From the NCBI GenBank assembly GCA_035653615.1, contig DASRBN010000035.1:1-64000 (forward strand): DNA of 64,000 nucleotides. Reading direction: 5' to 3'. Below, piece by piece: positions 8,339 to 17,493 of this stretch. The notes below the pieces were generated by a model. It was not told the DNA's origin. It ran no database searches and saw only the letters and a program-made list of their open reading frames with translations. Numbering within the stretch: position 1 is the stretch's first letter; every line of letters starts with the position of its first letter. This stretch comes from Ktedonobacteraceae bacterium. Its GTDB lineage: Bacteria; Chloroflexota; Ktedonobacteria; Ktedonobacterales; Ktedonobacteraceae. The translations under genes were made by a program, and so were the position numbers.

Positions 8339-11038
8339 ATGAACAAAAAGCAGCAGGCGCTCTCCTCTTCCCAGCGCGTCAAGACAGAGCGCATTCCCAA
8401 TAACCGCTTGAAAGCGCAGCGGCTCAAGAAGAACTGGACGCAGGTCTACGTCGCGACCATGATTGGCACCAGCGATGTGGAGGTCTCCCGCTGGGAGACG
8501 GGCGCAACGGAACCGAGCCTCTACTTTCGCGAGAAGCTGTGTGAGCTGTTTGGCACGACGCCAGAAGCACTGGAGTTCGTTGCTGATGGTGCCGCACAGC
8601 AAGAGGAGCGCCTGTTACGGGTTCCTTCCACACTGCCGTATCCCCTCACCTCGTTGATTGGCAGAGAGCAGGAAGTTGCCGAAGCATGTACCTTGCTCCG
8701 GCGGCCAACGACCCGCTTGCTCACGCTCACCGGAACTGGCGGCGTGGGCAAGACTCGTTTGGCTCTCGCGGTCGCCCACGAGGTGCAGCAGGGCTTCGCC
8801 GATGGGGTCTGCTTTGTCTCGCTGGCCTCCTTGCACGATACGGCTTTTGTCCTTCCCACCATTGCACGGGCGCTTGGCTTGCAAGAGAGCGGAACGAGAC
8901 CACCCCTCGAGCAGGTGAAAGTGGCTCTCTATGGGCAACACCTGCTGCTCGTACTTGACAACTTCGAGCAGGTGGTGGATGCAGCACCACTCCTGGTAGA
9001 CCTGCTGGCTGGCTGTCCTCGTTTGAAACTGCTGGTGACGAGCCGAGAGAGGCTGCGCGTGCGAGGCGAACGCGAGTATGTCGTCCAACCGCTCGCCCTG
9101 CCCGCTTCTACAGGACTTCTTGAGCGGGAGGCGCTTGTCCGTTATGGAGCAGTGGCCTTGTTTGTCGAGCGGGCACGAGAGATGATTCCCGACGGTGCAT
9201 TTTCCGCCGGTGATCTTCCCCTCATCGTCGAGATTTGCCGGCGTGTCGATGGCTTGCCGCTTGCCATTGAACTGGCTGCGGCCCGACTGAAAGTGTTCCC
9301 CTTGCAGACCCTCCTGGAGCGGCTGGAGCATCGCCTGGCCGTTTTGACCGGCGGACCACGCGATCTGCCTGCCCGGCAGCAGACTATGCGCAACACCATT
9401 GCCTGGAGCTATGAGTTACTTCCTGAAGAAGAACAGCACCTCTTTCGACGCCTTTCGGTCTTCGTGGGTGGTTGTACGCTCGAAGCCGTGGAAGCACTTG
9501 TGGCACTGCTGGATGGCCGCACACCCACACCTGTGCTGGATGGGATCACCTCGCTGCTCGACAAACATTTGCTCCTTCAGGAGAGGCAAGACGGGCAAGC
9601 ACCACGCCTGCACCTGCTGGAGACGCTTCGGGAGTATGGTCTGGAGCGCCTCACCGCTTGCGGGGAGCTGGAACAGACCCGCCACGTCCATGTTCAGTAT
9701 TATGTGCACCTGGCGGAAGAAGCCGAACCGCACTTGCTCGGAGCAGAACAGCAGCGCTGGTTCCACCGGCTGGAGCAGGAGTATGACAACCTGCGCGCCG
9801 CTCTCCACTGGTCGGTGGAGCAAGGAGAGGCAGGACACTCTCTGGAGCCGGCGTTGCGCCTGGCAGGCGTGCTTGAGCGCTTCTGGGAGGTCTATGGTTC
9901 TCTGAGCGAAGGACGAGTCTGGCTCGAGCGAGTGCTGGCAAACAGCGCAGGGATGAGGACCTCAGTACGGGCTAAAGTCCTCAATAATGCCGGGTGGTTG
10001 GCTCACTGGCAAGGCGACCTTGAGCGGGCCCAGCAACTGTGTCAGGAGAGCCTGAGACTGTATCGCGCGCTAGGGGATACGTGCGGCATAGCCTGGTCGC
10101 TGTACCGCTCAGGGTTAGTGGCCTACCGGAAGAACGACTACCCGCTGGCCCGCTCCCTGGTTGAAGAGAGCCTCGCGGTCTTTAGAAAGCTAGGCAACCA
10201 GGAAGACCTGGCCTACCCACTCCTGGGCCTGGGAATCGTGGCGGTTGGACAGCGCAAGATCGAAGAGGCGCGTCCGCTGCTGGAGGAGAGCCTCACGCTC
10301 TTCAGAAAAAGCGGCCACAAGGAAGGGATGGCGTTCGCCTTGCTTTACCTCGGTTATGCCCTCTTCGTACAAAAAGAGGTGACGCCAGCCTCTTCCGCAG
10401 CAGAAGAGAGCCTGGCGCTCTTCAGCGAACTGCATCACAAGGAGGGAAGCGCCCAGGCACTTCATCTCCTGAGTCAGGCGTTGCTCTACCAGGGGGAATA
10501 TTCCAGAGCGCGTTCCCTACTCGAAGAGGCGCTAGGACTCTTCAGGGAGATAGAGGACAAGCACGGCATAGCGACATCGCTGCTGCGTCTAGCTCAGATC
10601 TACGCTGTTTCTCAGGGCGACCTCACAACTTCAGGCTTGCTGATAGAGGAGAGCCTGACGCTGGCCCGGGAATTGAACGATCAGGGCCTGCTTGCCTCCT
10701 GTCTGGAGGAAGTAGCGAACCTGACTGCGATACAAGGCGTAGGAGAAATCGAGGGAACGATCCTCCAGGTCGCGCCCTCACCCGGGATATCCGGTGAAGC
10801 TCTCCTGCGGGCTGTGCAACTATGGGGAGCAGCGGAAGCGCTGCGCGCAGCAATTGGGGGACCGCTTCCGTCCAGTGAGCTTGCTGATCACGAGCATAGA
10901 GTCACCGCCGTCCGTGCCCAGCTCGGAGAGCAGGCTTTTGCCCAGGCCTGGGAAGAAGGAAGAAGGATGACCCCGGAACAGGCCCTTGTCGCATGTGGAA
11001 ACATTCCGCAAGCTTCGCGAGGATTTCTCACTTCGTGA
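8339..11038 (+). CDS. XRE-NB-ARC-TPR transcriptional regulator, copy 1
   Basis: An 899-residue STAND-type regulator. The N-terminal XRE helix-turn-helix is near residues 22-80 (LKKNWTQVYVATMIGTSDVEVSRW). The NB-ARC ATPase has P-loop GTGGVGKT near residue 132, Walker B LLLVLDNFEQV, the LLVTSRERL segment and GLPLAIELAAARL. The C-terminal half is a run of tetratricopeptide-like repeats (for example SLVEESLAVFRKLGNQEDLA). Such proteins usually switch between ADP and ATP states on ligand binding to the repeats. I chose the ATG at 8339 because the paralogue at 13349 begins identically (MNKxQQA). About 65% similar by eye to copy 2. Confidence 0.88.
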   Translation: MNKKQQALSSSQRVKTERIPNNRLKAQRLKKNWTQVYVATMIGTSDVEVSRWETGATEPSLYFREKLCELFGTTPEALEFVADGAAQQEERLLRVPSTLPYPLTSLIGREQEVAEACTLLRRPTTRLLTLTGTGGVGKTRLALAVAHEVQQGFADGVCFVSLASLHDTAFVLPTIARALGLQESGTRPPLEQVKVALYGQHLLLVLDNFEQVVDAAPLLVDLLAGCPRLKLLVTSRERLRVRGEREYVVQPLALPASTGLLEREALVRYGAVALFVERAREMIPDGAFSAGDLPLIVEICRRVDGLPLAIELAAARLKVFPLQTLLERLEHRLAVLTGGPRDLPARQQTMRNTIAWSYELLPEEEQHLFRRLSVFVGGCTLEAVEALVALLDGRTPTPVLDGITSLLDKHLLLQERQDGQAPRLHLLETLREYGLERLTACGELEQTRHVHVQYYVHLAEEAEPHLLGAEQQRWFHRLEQEYDNLRAALHWSVEQGEAGHSLEPALRLAGVLERFWEVYGSLSEGRVWLERVLANSAGMRTSVRAKVLNNAGWLAHWQGDLERAQQLCQESLRLYRALGDTCGIAWSLYRSGLVAYRKNDYPLARSLVEESLAVFRKLGNQEDLAYPLLGLGIVAVGQRKIEEARPLLEESLTLFRKSGHKEGMAFALLYLGYALFVQKEVTPASSAAEESLALFSELHHKEGSAQALHLLSQALLYQGEYSRARSLLEEALGLFREIEDKHGIATSLLRLAQIYAVSQGDLTTSGLLIEESLTLARELNDQGLLASCLEEVANLTAIQGVGEIEGTILQVAPSPGISGEALLRAVQLWGAAEALRAAIGGPLPSSELADHEHRVTAVRAQLGEQAFAQAWEEGRRMTPEQALVACGNIPQASRGFLTS

Positions 11039-11111
11039 ACACACACGTCCTCCTCATCATACCACCATCTCGAATTACCTCTTTAACCAGTCCACAAGAA
11101 AGAATCCTCTT

Positions 11112-11139
11112 ATTAAACAGACGATAAGCTCGCGCTGAT
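11112..11139 (+). repeat. Extra set of 11-bp-phased hexamers
   Basis: ATTAAA, GATAAG and GCTGAT start at 11112, 11123 and 11134. This repeats the promoter's operator pattern about 60 bp upstream of the complete copy, but I see no -10 box at the expected distance. Confidence 0.4.
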
Positions 11140-11162
11140 GTCTCGCTCACAACCCGCAAGCG

Positions 11163-11227
11163 AGAAACAGCTTGTTAATGAGGTGATAAGTCTCTGCTAA
11201 GTTCATACGTGCGTTTTGCCGTATCCT
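11163..11227 (+). promoter_or_regulatory. 11-bp-phased promoter for the 179-aa hypothetical protein
   Basis: AGAAAC (11163), GTTAAT (11174), GATAAG (11185) and GCTAAG (11196) are phased by 11 bp. TATCCT starts at 11222, 26 bp after the last hexamer. Confidence 0.7.
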
Positions 11228-11278
11228 ACGCATGTCAAATGACGAGAAAACTGAGTCTATGCAAAGAAGAGGGAGATC

Positions 11279-11818
11279 ATGACCTACTATCGTGTCGCAC
11301 GGAAAAGCAATCAATCACCTGCCTGGCGCTGGCTCTCAACTCAATTGACCTCGCTTGAGGCCCTGTTCCGCTTCCTCAGAATCTATTCCGTGGTTCCGCA
11401 GGACCAGCTCCGTGTGTTCTCCTCCCCCTCGCTTGAGGATCTCAACGAACAACTCGCACGCGAAAACAACGGAGATGGCTCTGCCTCCGTCACGGCTGCT
11501 CAATTCCTGCATGAGAGGGGAATCCGTTCGACGAGCACGACACAGGCAGCGTCAGCAAGTAGCACACAAGAACACTCCGGCAGGAGCGGCATTGCCATCG
11601 CCTCCGTATCAGCTCAGTTGACCCAGGACAACGCGGAAAGACACGCGCCGGATGCAGGGAACGGAAACATCCTGGAGAGAAGACGGCGAGCAATAGAATG
11701 GGGAGCCGGAGGCGATCATGATCGGCCCTATGCCTTCGCCCTTCCTGGCTCCTGGCCGCAGGTTTCTGCCTGGATACGGCTGCTTGTCAGGGTTCACACG
11801 GGTGAGCTACAACCCTAG
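11279..11818 (+). CDS. Hypothetical protein of a Ktedonobacteria-type family
   Basis: A 179-residue protein. The N-terminal ~85 residues (MTYYRVARKSNQSPAWRW, then TSLEALFRFLRIYSVVPQDQ) look like a conserved small domain that I associate with ktedonobacterial genomes, ending in TAAQFLHERGI. The C-terminal half is rich in Ser, Thr, Ala and Gly and looks disordered or decayed. There is no signal peptide or membrane segment. GAGGGAGA precedes the ATG. Function unknown. Confidence 0.65.
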   Translation: MTYYRVARKSNQSPAWRWLSTQLTSLEALFRFLRIYSVVPQDQLRVFSSPSLEDLNEQLARENNGDGSASVTAAQFLHERGIRSTSTTQAASASSTQEHSGRSGIAIASVSAQLTQDNAERHAPDAGNGNILERRRRAIEWGAGGDHDRPYAFALPGSWPQVSAWIRLLVRVHTGELQP

Positions 11819-11882
11819 CCCGACTTCGCTTCTGGCGTCCTTCCTCTGAGGACATCGTACCAATGTCTCAGGCTCTGGAGCC

Positions 11883-12917
11883 TCATTGTGAAGTCTCTTG
11901 AGTTGGCAGCACAGGAATGACCTCAAGAACGCTACGGCGCTCTTGGGTCGGGACCATCCAGGAAAGTTGCAGGTCAGCCTGGGCGAGCAGCGCACGAAAT
12001 TGCTCCGCTGTCCGTTCACGTCCACCCGTGACGACGAGCATGAACAGATCTTCCCTCGCCTCCCGCTCTGTCGGCCCACGTTCCTGAAGCACAAACTCCA
12101 CCAGGACCAACCTGCTCGTGTCCGACATGGCTCGGCGGCAGCTTTTCAGGAGGCGTACAGCCTGCTCATCGTCCCAGTCGTGAAGAATCAGCGAAAGCAG
12201 ATAGAGGTCAGTTCCTCCTGGTAATTCATCACGCAAGAAATCTCCGCTCACGATCTCACACCGTGCTGCCACGCCTCCTTGCTGCAGGGACTCCATCGCC
12301 TGTTCACAGGCAGCCGGTAGATCAAAGAGCGTTGCCTGCAGGTGTGCATACCGCTGTAACAGCAGCGAGAGAAACATGCCATTGCCGCCGCCAATATCCA
12401 CGACATGGTGGTAGGGGGCAAAATCGTAGACGGCCATGACTGCTTCGGCATCCCTGCGCATGCGTCTGCTCATATGCATGTTGAAATGCGCACATGTCTC
12501 GGGATGGTCATGCAAATAGGCAAAAAAGCTCTGCCTGAAGGCGGCTTCGCACCCTGATTTGCCCGTCTTGACGCAAAAGAGCAGTTCCGCGAATGCCCGG
12601 TAATACACCTCACCTGAGATGATCACATAAGAGCGGATCGAGTCAGGATGATCGGTGCGTAAGACCTCATGACTGGCAGCTAACTGGTAGGTATGATTTT
12701 CTCGGCGCTCAAACACGCCGAGGAGAACGAGCGAAGCCATCACTCTTCTCAAAGCATCGGGATTCACATCTACGCATGCCGCGAGTTCCTCTACCGTGCG
12801 AGGAACGTTGCAGGCCAGATCAGCAAGACCCAATCTGGCCGCCACGTACGCCAGTTGAGATTCGACAAAGCGGCTAGCGAGTGTATCAAGCGAGACGAAC
12901 GATGATGGTTCAGACAT
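11883..12917 (-). CDS. SAM-dependent O-methyltransferase (dimerising, ASMT/plant OMT-like)
   Basis: A 344-residue methyltransferase with an N-terminal winged-helix dimerisation domain (LGLADL, then TVEELAACVDVNPDALRRVM) and a Rossmann SAM domain: glycine-rich VDIGGGNGMFLSLLL, ATLFDLPAACEQA, SGDFL. The catalytic base is probably the His in SLILHDWDDEQAV. Such enzymes methylate hydroxyls of aromatic or polyketide-type small molecules. The start is supported by GAAGGAG upstream. It lies downstream of a decayed transporter start and probably shares the phased promoter at 13239-13292, suggesting a secondary-metabolism or detoxification unit. Confidence 0.88.
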   Translation of the reverse strand: MSEPSSFVSLDTLASRFVESQLAYVAARLGLADLACNVPRTVEELAACVDVNPDALRRVMASLVLLGVFERRENHTYQLAASHEVLRTDHPDSIRSYVIISGEVYYRAFAELLFCVKTGKSGCEAAFRQSFFAYLHDHPETCAHFNMHMSRRMRRDAEAVMAVYDFAPYHHVVDIGGGNGMFLSLLLQRYAHLQATLFDLPAACEQAMESLQQGGVAARCEIVSGDFLRDELPGGTDLYLLSLILHDWDDEQAVRLLKSCRRAMSDTSRLVLVEFVLQERGPTEREAREDLFMLVVTGGRERTAEQFRALLAQADLQLSWMVPTQERRSVLEVIPVLPTQETSQ

Positions 12918-12992
12918 AACCGATCTCCTTCCCCTCTCGGTCAGAGGAAAGTCTGCGATACCCGCGTGGCAGATCTCAAGTTGCCAACAAAT

Positions 12993-13181
12993 TTACCATG
13001 CCGAATGATGGAGAATTGTATGCTCTCTTCCTTTTGAACGAGAGTCGCCAGATGTCGGCAGGAGGATGCTGTGGTTGCCCACACCGTCCACAGAAACGGG
13101 TCTCCCCTGCATCGTCAGAACAGGAGGTGCGACGTGGGGCGCTACACCTGGAGCAAGGGTTGATTGTTCAGTATGTGGCAT
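12993..13181 (-). pseudogene. DHA2/MFS transporter N-terminal remnant
   Basis: The 62 residues start MPHTEQSTLAPGVAPHVAPP and match the first ~30 residues of the transporter at 21216-22766 (MPQTEQPALPSGGSPQVAPP). The identity continues into the DNA upstream of both starts, including the TTGAGGAACTGACCA stretch. After residue ~30 the resemblance ends and no membrane helix follows. This is the leader of a lost transporter gene, still preceded by a phased promoter. Confidence 0.75.
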
Positions 13182-13238
13182 ACACTCCTCCTTTTTGTCA
13201 CAGATGATCGGTGGCTTGAGGAACTGACCACGCGATGT

Positions 13239-13292
13239 AGTATACTGAGGAAGAAAGTCAATGATTTAACATGCGCTTGCCATGGGGTTGCT
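13239..13292 (-). promoter_or_regulatory. 11-bp-phased promoter divergent from the second regulator
   Basis: On the minus strand: AGCAAC (13292), GGCAAG (13281), GTTAAA (13270), then TATACT at 13244, again 26 bp after the last hexamer. It would serve the transporter remnant and the O-methyltransferase gene. Confidence 0.68.
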
Positions 13293-13348
13293 ATCTTTCT
13301 ACATGTCGGAAGTGATTTCAAAAGGTTCCGTATAACGAGGCTGCATCG

Positions 13349-15991
13349 ATGAACAAACAGCAGCAAGCCGTCTTCTCTTCCCAACAGGTCAAGACAAAGC
13401 GCTCTCCGAATGAGCGTCTGAAAGCACATCGGCTCAAGAAGAACTGGACCCAGGTCTATGTCGCGACCATGATCGGCACCAGCGATGTGGAGGTCTCCCG
13501 CTGGGAGAACGGCACTTCGATTCCCAGCCTCTACTTTCGGGAGCAGTTGTGCGAGCTGTTTGGCACCACACCGGAAGCGCTGGGCTTCGTCACGGATGCC
13601 GCCGCCCCATTACAGGAGCGCCTGGGAGGAACTTCCTCCACTCTGCCGGTTCCCCTCACCTCGCTGATTGGTAGAGAACAGGAAGTCGCCGAAGTCTGTA
13701 CGCTGCTGCGGCGCCCACAGACCCGCTTGCTCACGCTCACCGGTGCTGGTGGCGTGGGGAAGACCCGTTTGGCGCTCGAAGTCGCCCATGAAATGCAGCA
13801 GGACTTCGCCGATGGCGCTTGCTTTGTCGAGCTTTCTCCCTTGCGGGAGGCCGGATTGGTCTTCCATACCATTGCCCATGCACTCCACCTCGAACACAAG
13901 GGGCTGGAACCGCTCAAGCACCTGCGAACGTTTCTCCGAGACAAGCACCTCCTGCTGGTCCTGGACAACTTCGAGCAGGTGGCAGCCGCCGCACCATCCC
14001 TGGTGGACCTGCTGGCGGCCTGCCCGCATCTGAAACTGTTGGTCACGAGCCGCGAGATGCTGCATGTGCGCGGCGAAAGCACCTTTCCCGTCCAGCCGCT
14101 GACCCTGCCCGATCCGCAGCACCTCGCAGACCCGTCGCTGGTCGCAGGCTCTGGAGCAGTGGCCCTGTTTCTTGAACGAGCGCATGAGATCATCCCCGAC
14201 CTTGTGCTGACGTCCGAAACGGCGCCGCTGATGGCCGAGATCTGTCGTCGCCTCGATGGGCTGCCCCTGGCGATTGAGTTAGCGGCCGCACGGCTCAAGC
14301 TGTTGCCCCTGCCCGCACTGCTGGACTATCTGGAACACCGGCTCTCGCTCTTAACCGGAGGGCCGCGCGATCTGCCTGCCCGGCAGCAGACCTTACGCAA
14401 CACCTTGCAGTGGAGCTACGACCTGCTTTCTGAAGCCGAGCAGCGCCTCTTTCGACGGCTCTCGGTGTTCGTTGGCGGCTGTACCTTGGAGGCAGTGGAA
14501 GCCCTGTATGACCTGCTTGAGGGGACCCATGCCGCCGTGTTGGATGGGATCATCTCGCTGCTGGACAAGCACTTGCTGTGCCGGGCAGCGCAGCGCGGTG
14601 AAGCGCAGGAGACGGGGCGCCTGCTGATGTTAGAGACCATCCGTGAATATGGCCTGGAATGCCTCTCCGCTTGTGGGGGGAGAGAAGCGACCCGCAAAGC
14701 CCATGCGGCATATTACCTGCGCCTGGCGGAGGAGGCCGAAATCCACCTCTTTGGAGTGGTGCAAGTCCGCTGGTCCGAGCGCCTGGAACGAGAGCAGGAC
14801 AATCTGCGCGCCGCGCTCGGCTGGTCGTTGGAGCAAGGGGATGCAGTCAGGAGGGAGACGGCTCTGCGCTTGACGGGAGCCCTGGCGCATTTCTCGTTCA
14901 TGCGCTGGTCCGTCAGTGAAGGACGCTCCTGGCTGGATCGAGCGCTGGCCAACAGCGAGGGAGTTTCACCTGCTGTGCGAGCCAAAGCGCTCGTCAATGC
15001 CGGATGGCTGGCGTATTTGCAGGGCGAGAGTGAGCGCGCAGAGTACCTGTGTTGGGAGAGTCTGGCCCTCCAACGCGAGGTGAGCGATACCCGAGGCATG
15101 GCCTGGTCGCTCTATCATCTGGGAGTGATCGCCTACAGAAAGGGCGAGGAGACACGGGCCCGCGCGCTCCTGGAAGAGTGCCGTACCTGCGCCCAGGAGA
15201 GCGGCGACAGCAGGAGCCTGGCCTACATCCTCTTGTTTCTGGGAATAGCTGCCATCGAACGAGGTGAGTATGCTGCAGCCCACTCGTCTTTGGAGGAGAG
15301 CCTGGCGCTGCTCCGCGCAGCGAACAACAACGAGGATATCGTCTGGCCGTGCTTCCACCTGGCCCGTGCGCTCTTCGCCCTGGGTGAGCAGAGGCGCGCC
15401 CAGGCGCTCGTTGAGGAAGGCCTGGCGTTCAGCCGAGAGACGCACTACCAGTTCGGGAGAGCCGCCGGGCTGTACCTGCTGGGGCGCTTTGCCTTCGACC
15501 AGGGCAAGTTGGTAGAAGCCCGGTCATCCCTCGAAGAGAGCCTGGCGTTCTACCGAGCCTTCAAAGAGCAGCATCGCGCTGCCCAGGTGCTCTCCTCCCT
15601 GGCCAGGGTTGCTCTTGCCCAGGGTGACGAGACGAGGGCCTGTGCGTTGTGTGAGGAAAGCGTGGCGTTGTTCCGGCAGGTGGATGATACCGAGGGCATG
15701 ATGTACTGCCTGCAAGGATTTGGCGGTACGGCCGCCAGGCAAGGCAACCCAATTTGGGCAGCACGGCTCTGGGGAGCAGCAGATGCATTGCGTTCCGTCA
15801 ACAGCCCACCCGCTCCACTCCTCTTGCCGTTTGAGCGCACCCAGGCTGAGCGTGCCGACTACGAGGTCATGGTGAAAGCCGTCCGCGTTGAACTGGGGGA
15901 GGGCGCCTTCAATCACGCTTTTGCCGAGGGGCAAGCCATGACCCCGGAGCAAGCCATACAGAGTCAAGACCACCCCCTTTCTTCCAGGTAA
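13349..15991 (+). CDS. XRE-NB-ARC-TPR transcriptional regulator, copy 2
   Basis: An 880-residue paralogue of the protein starting at 8339. The XRE domain is almost unchanged (LKKNWTQVYVATMIGTSDVE), as is the NB-ARC core (GAGGVGKT, LLLVLDNFEQV, GLPLAIELAAARL), while the C-terminal TPR-like repeats (SLEESLAFYRAFKEQHRAAQ and others) diverge. This pattern suggests the same DNA target class but a different signal. Both copies share ~120 bp of upstream DNA, including the divergent promoter, so the unit duplicated as regulator plus divergent promoter. It is intact. Confidence 0.88.
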   Translation: MNKQQQAVFSSQQVKTKRSPNERLKAHRLKKNWTQVYVATMIGTSDVEVSRWENGTSIPSLYFREQLCELFGTTPEALGFVTDAAAPLQERLGGTSSTLPVPLTSLIGREQEVAEVCTLLRRPQTRLLTLTGAGGVGKTRLALEVAHEMQQDFADGACFVELSPLREAGLVFHTIAHALHLEHKGLEPLKHLRTFLRDKHLLLVLDNFEQVAAAAPSLVDLLAACPHLKLLVTSREMLHVRGESTFPVQPLTLPDPQHLADPSLVAGSGAVALFLERAHEIIPDLVLTSETAPLMAEICRRLDGLPLAIELAAARLKLLPLPALLDYLEHRLSLLTGGPRDLPARQQTLRNTLQWSYDLLSEAEQRLFRRLSVFVGGCTLEAVEALYDLLEGTHAAVLDGIISLLDKHLLCRAAQRGEAQETGRLLMLETIREYGLECLSACGGREATRKAHAAYYLRLAEEAEIHLFGVVQVRWSERLEREQDNLRAALGWSLEQGDAVRRETALRLTGALAHFSFMRWSVSEGRSWLDRALANSEGVSPAVRAKALVNAGWLAYLQGESERAEYLCWESLALQREVSDTRGMAWSLYHLGVIAYRKGEETRARALLEECRTCAQESGDSRSLAYILLFLGIAAIERGEYAAAHSSLEESLALLRAANNNEDIVWPCFHLARALFALGEQRRAQALVEEGLAFSRETHYQFGRAAGLYLLGRFAFDQGKLVEARSSLEESLAFYRAFKEQHRAAQVLSSLARVALAQGDETRACALCEESVALFRQVDDTEGMMYCLQGFGGTAARQGNPIWAARLWGAADALRSVNSPPAPLLLPFERTQAERADYEVMVKAVRVELGEGAFNHAFAEGQAMTPEQAIQSQDHPLSSR

Positions 15992-16099
15992 CCTCGATGT
16001 GCGAGAGCACCTTTTATTAGAAGGAACGCTATTTCAGATCGGCACCATCATGGCATCACGCCCGGTCAATGGATGCAGGGGATCATCGCGTGGGCAAAT

Positions 16100-16153
16100 C
16101 ATAACTGGATGTTAAGTCGGTGATAAGTCCAGAGCCTTTCCTCAGACTATACT
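16100..16153 (+). promoter_or_regulatory. 11-bp-phased promoter for the P450 operon
   Basis: CATAAC (16100), GTTAAG (16111) and GATAAG (16122) at 11-bp spacing, with TATACT at 16148, 26 bp after the last hexamer. Confidence 0.7.
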
Positions 16154-16250
16154 CGCTCACGAGAGTGAGCTTGAAGCACCTCTCAATTGAAGAACAGGAT
16201 GTCTACCTGAAGCGCAGGAACAGCTTCTCGAGAAGAAAGGCAGATGAGCT

Positions 16251-17465
16251 ATGGATTCTGATAGCACTTCCATTGGAAATCCCTTTACCGCTACCACCGA
16301 TCCAGCGCGGTTGTATGACTCTTATCACCGTTTGCGTGAGCAAGACCCCGTCTTTTGGAGCGAACAAACGCACTGCTGGTTTACGTTCTCGTACCCGGAA
16401 ACGTCTGTGGTCTTGAGCCAGCCACGCTTTGATAAACGGGCCTACCTGACCAGAATGCAACAGAATTTCGGCCCCTCGGTCGCCGACATGCTCACGCACA
16501 TGCCCTTTTTCATGGAACCACCCGCACACACCCGTACACGCGCACTGCTGGCCTCGGCCTTTACGGAGCAGGCCGTTGGGCAACTGCGCCCACACATTCA
16601 GGCTCTTGTGGATACCCTTCTCCAACCCGTCATGGAACAGAGGAGCATGGATATGGTCACCGATCTCGCCAACCCCCTGCCGTTGATGGTGATCAGCCAG
16701 ATTCTGGGTGTGCCGGAAAGCGACTATCCCGTGTTTGCGGAGCGCTGTCGGACCTTATCTGAGGCGACCGATCCCTTCGCGAAGCCAGAGGTCCACCAGG
16801 CCGGAGCGAGGGTTCTGGAAACCTTCCGGGCCTACTTTCTGGAGCTTGTAGCAGTTCGGAGACGCCTTCCAGGAACTGCCCTCCTCGACGCGATCATCCA
16901 GGCACATGATGAACAACACGGCCAGTTGAGCGATGAAGAGATCGTGGCGATCTGTATCAATATCATTTTCGCAGGTTCCGGAACCACCACCACCTTGCTT
17001 GGGAATCTGATGGGTTCGCTCTTGAGCCATCCTGAACAGTGGTCACGGCTCCTGCACAATCATACGCTGGTGAGACCTGCCATCGAGGAAACTGCCCGCT
17101 ATGAAACCCCGGTTCAGTTCTTCGGCAGGGGAGTTGCTGAGGATATCACGCTCCGGGAGAAATATCTGCGCAAAGGCCAGCTCGTGTTTGCGGCTCTTGG
17201 GGCGGCCAATCGCGATCCAGAGGTCTATTCTGATCCCGACCGTTTTGACATCACCCGCTTTACCGATACATCCACCAGACCGCACCTGGCCTTCGGGAGA
17301 GGCTTCCGCTATTGCCTGGGGGCGCAGCTTGCACGACTGGAAGCAGAAGTGGTGCTTGAAACCTGCTTGTCGCGCTTCCCGACCTTGCAGATGGTGGACG
17401 CATTGCCCCGCTGGCAACCGGCCCCAGTGGAACGCAAACTCGAAACGTTACTGGTCACGTGGTAG
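16251..17465 (+). CDS. Cytochrome P450
   Basis: A 404-residue soluble bacterial P450 monooxygenase. The I-helix oxygen-binding motif is FAGSGTTTT, the ExxR motif is EETAR, and the haem-ligand Cys is in AFGRGFRYCLGAQLARLE near residue 355. It lacks a membrane anchor, so it would use ferredoxin-type redox partners, which are not encoded here. It starts an apparent operon with an SDR, a methyltransferase and an adenosine deaminase gene, all plus strand with short gaps, driven by the phased promoter upstream. Substrate unknown. Confidence 0.92.
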   Translation: MDSDSTSIGNPFTATTDPARLYDSYHRLREQDPVFWSEQTHCWFTFSYPETSVVLSQPRFDKRAYLTRMQQNFGPSVADMLTHMPFFMEPPAHTRTRALLASAFTEQAVGQLRPHIQALVDTLLQPVMEQRSMDMVTDLANPLPLMVISQILGVPESDYPVFAERCRTLSEATDPFAKPEVHQAGARVLETFRAYFLELVAVRRRLPGTALLDAIIQAHDEQHGQLSDEEIVAICINIIFAGSGTTTTLLGNLMGSLLSHPEQWSRLLHNHTLVRPAIEETARYETPVQFFGRGVAEDITLREKYLRKGQLVFAALGAANRDPEVYSDPDRFDITRFTDTSTRPHLAFGRGFRYCLGAQLARLEAEVVLETCLSRFPTLQMVDALPRWQPAPVERKLETLLVTW

Positions 17466-17493
17466 ATGAGCACCTTTTTGGAGGGAAAAGAGC

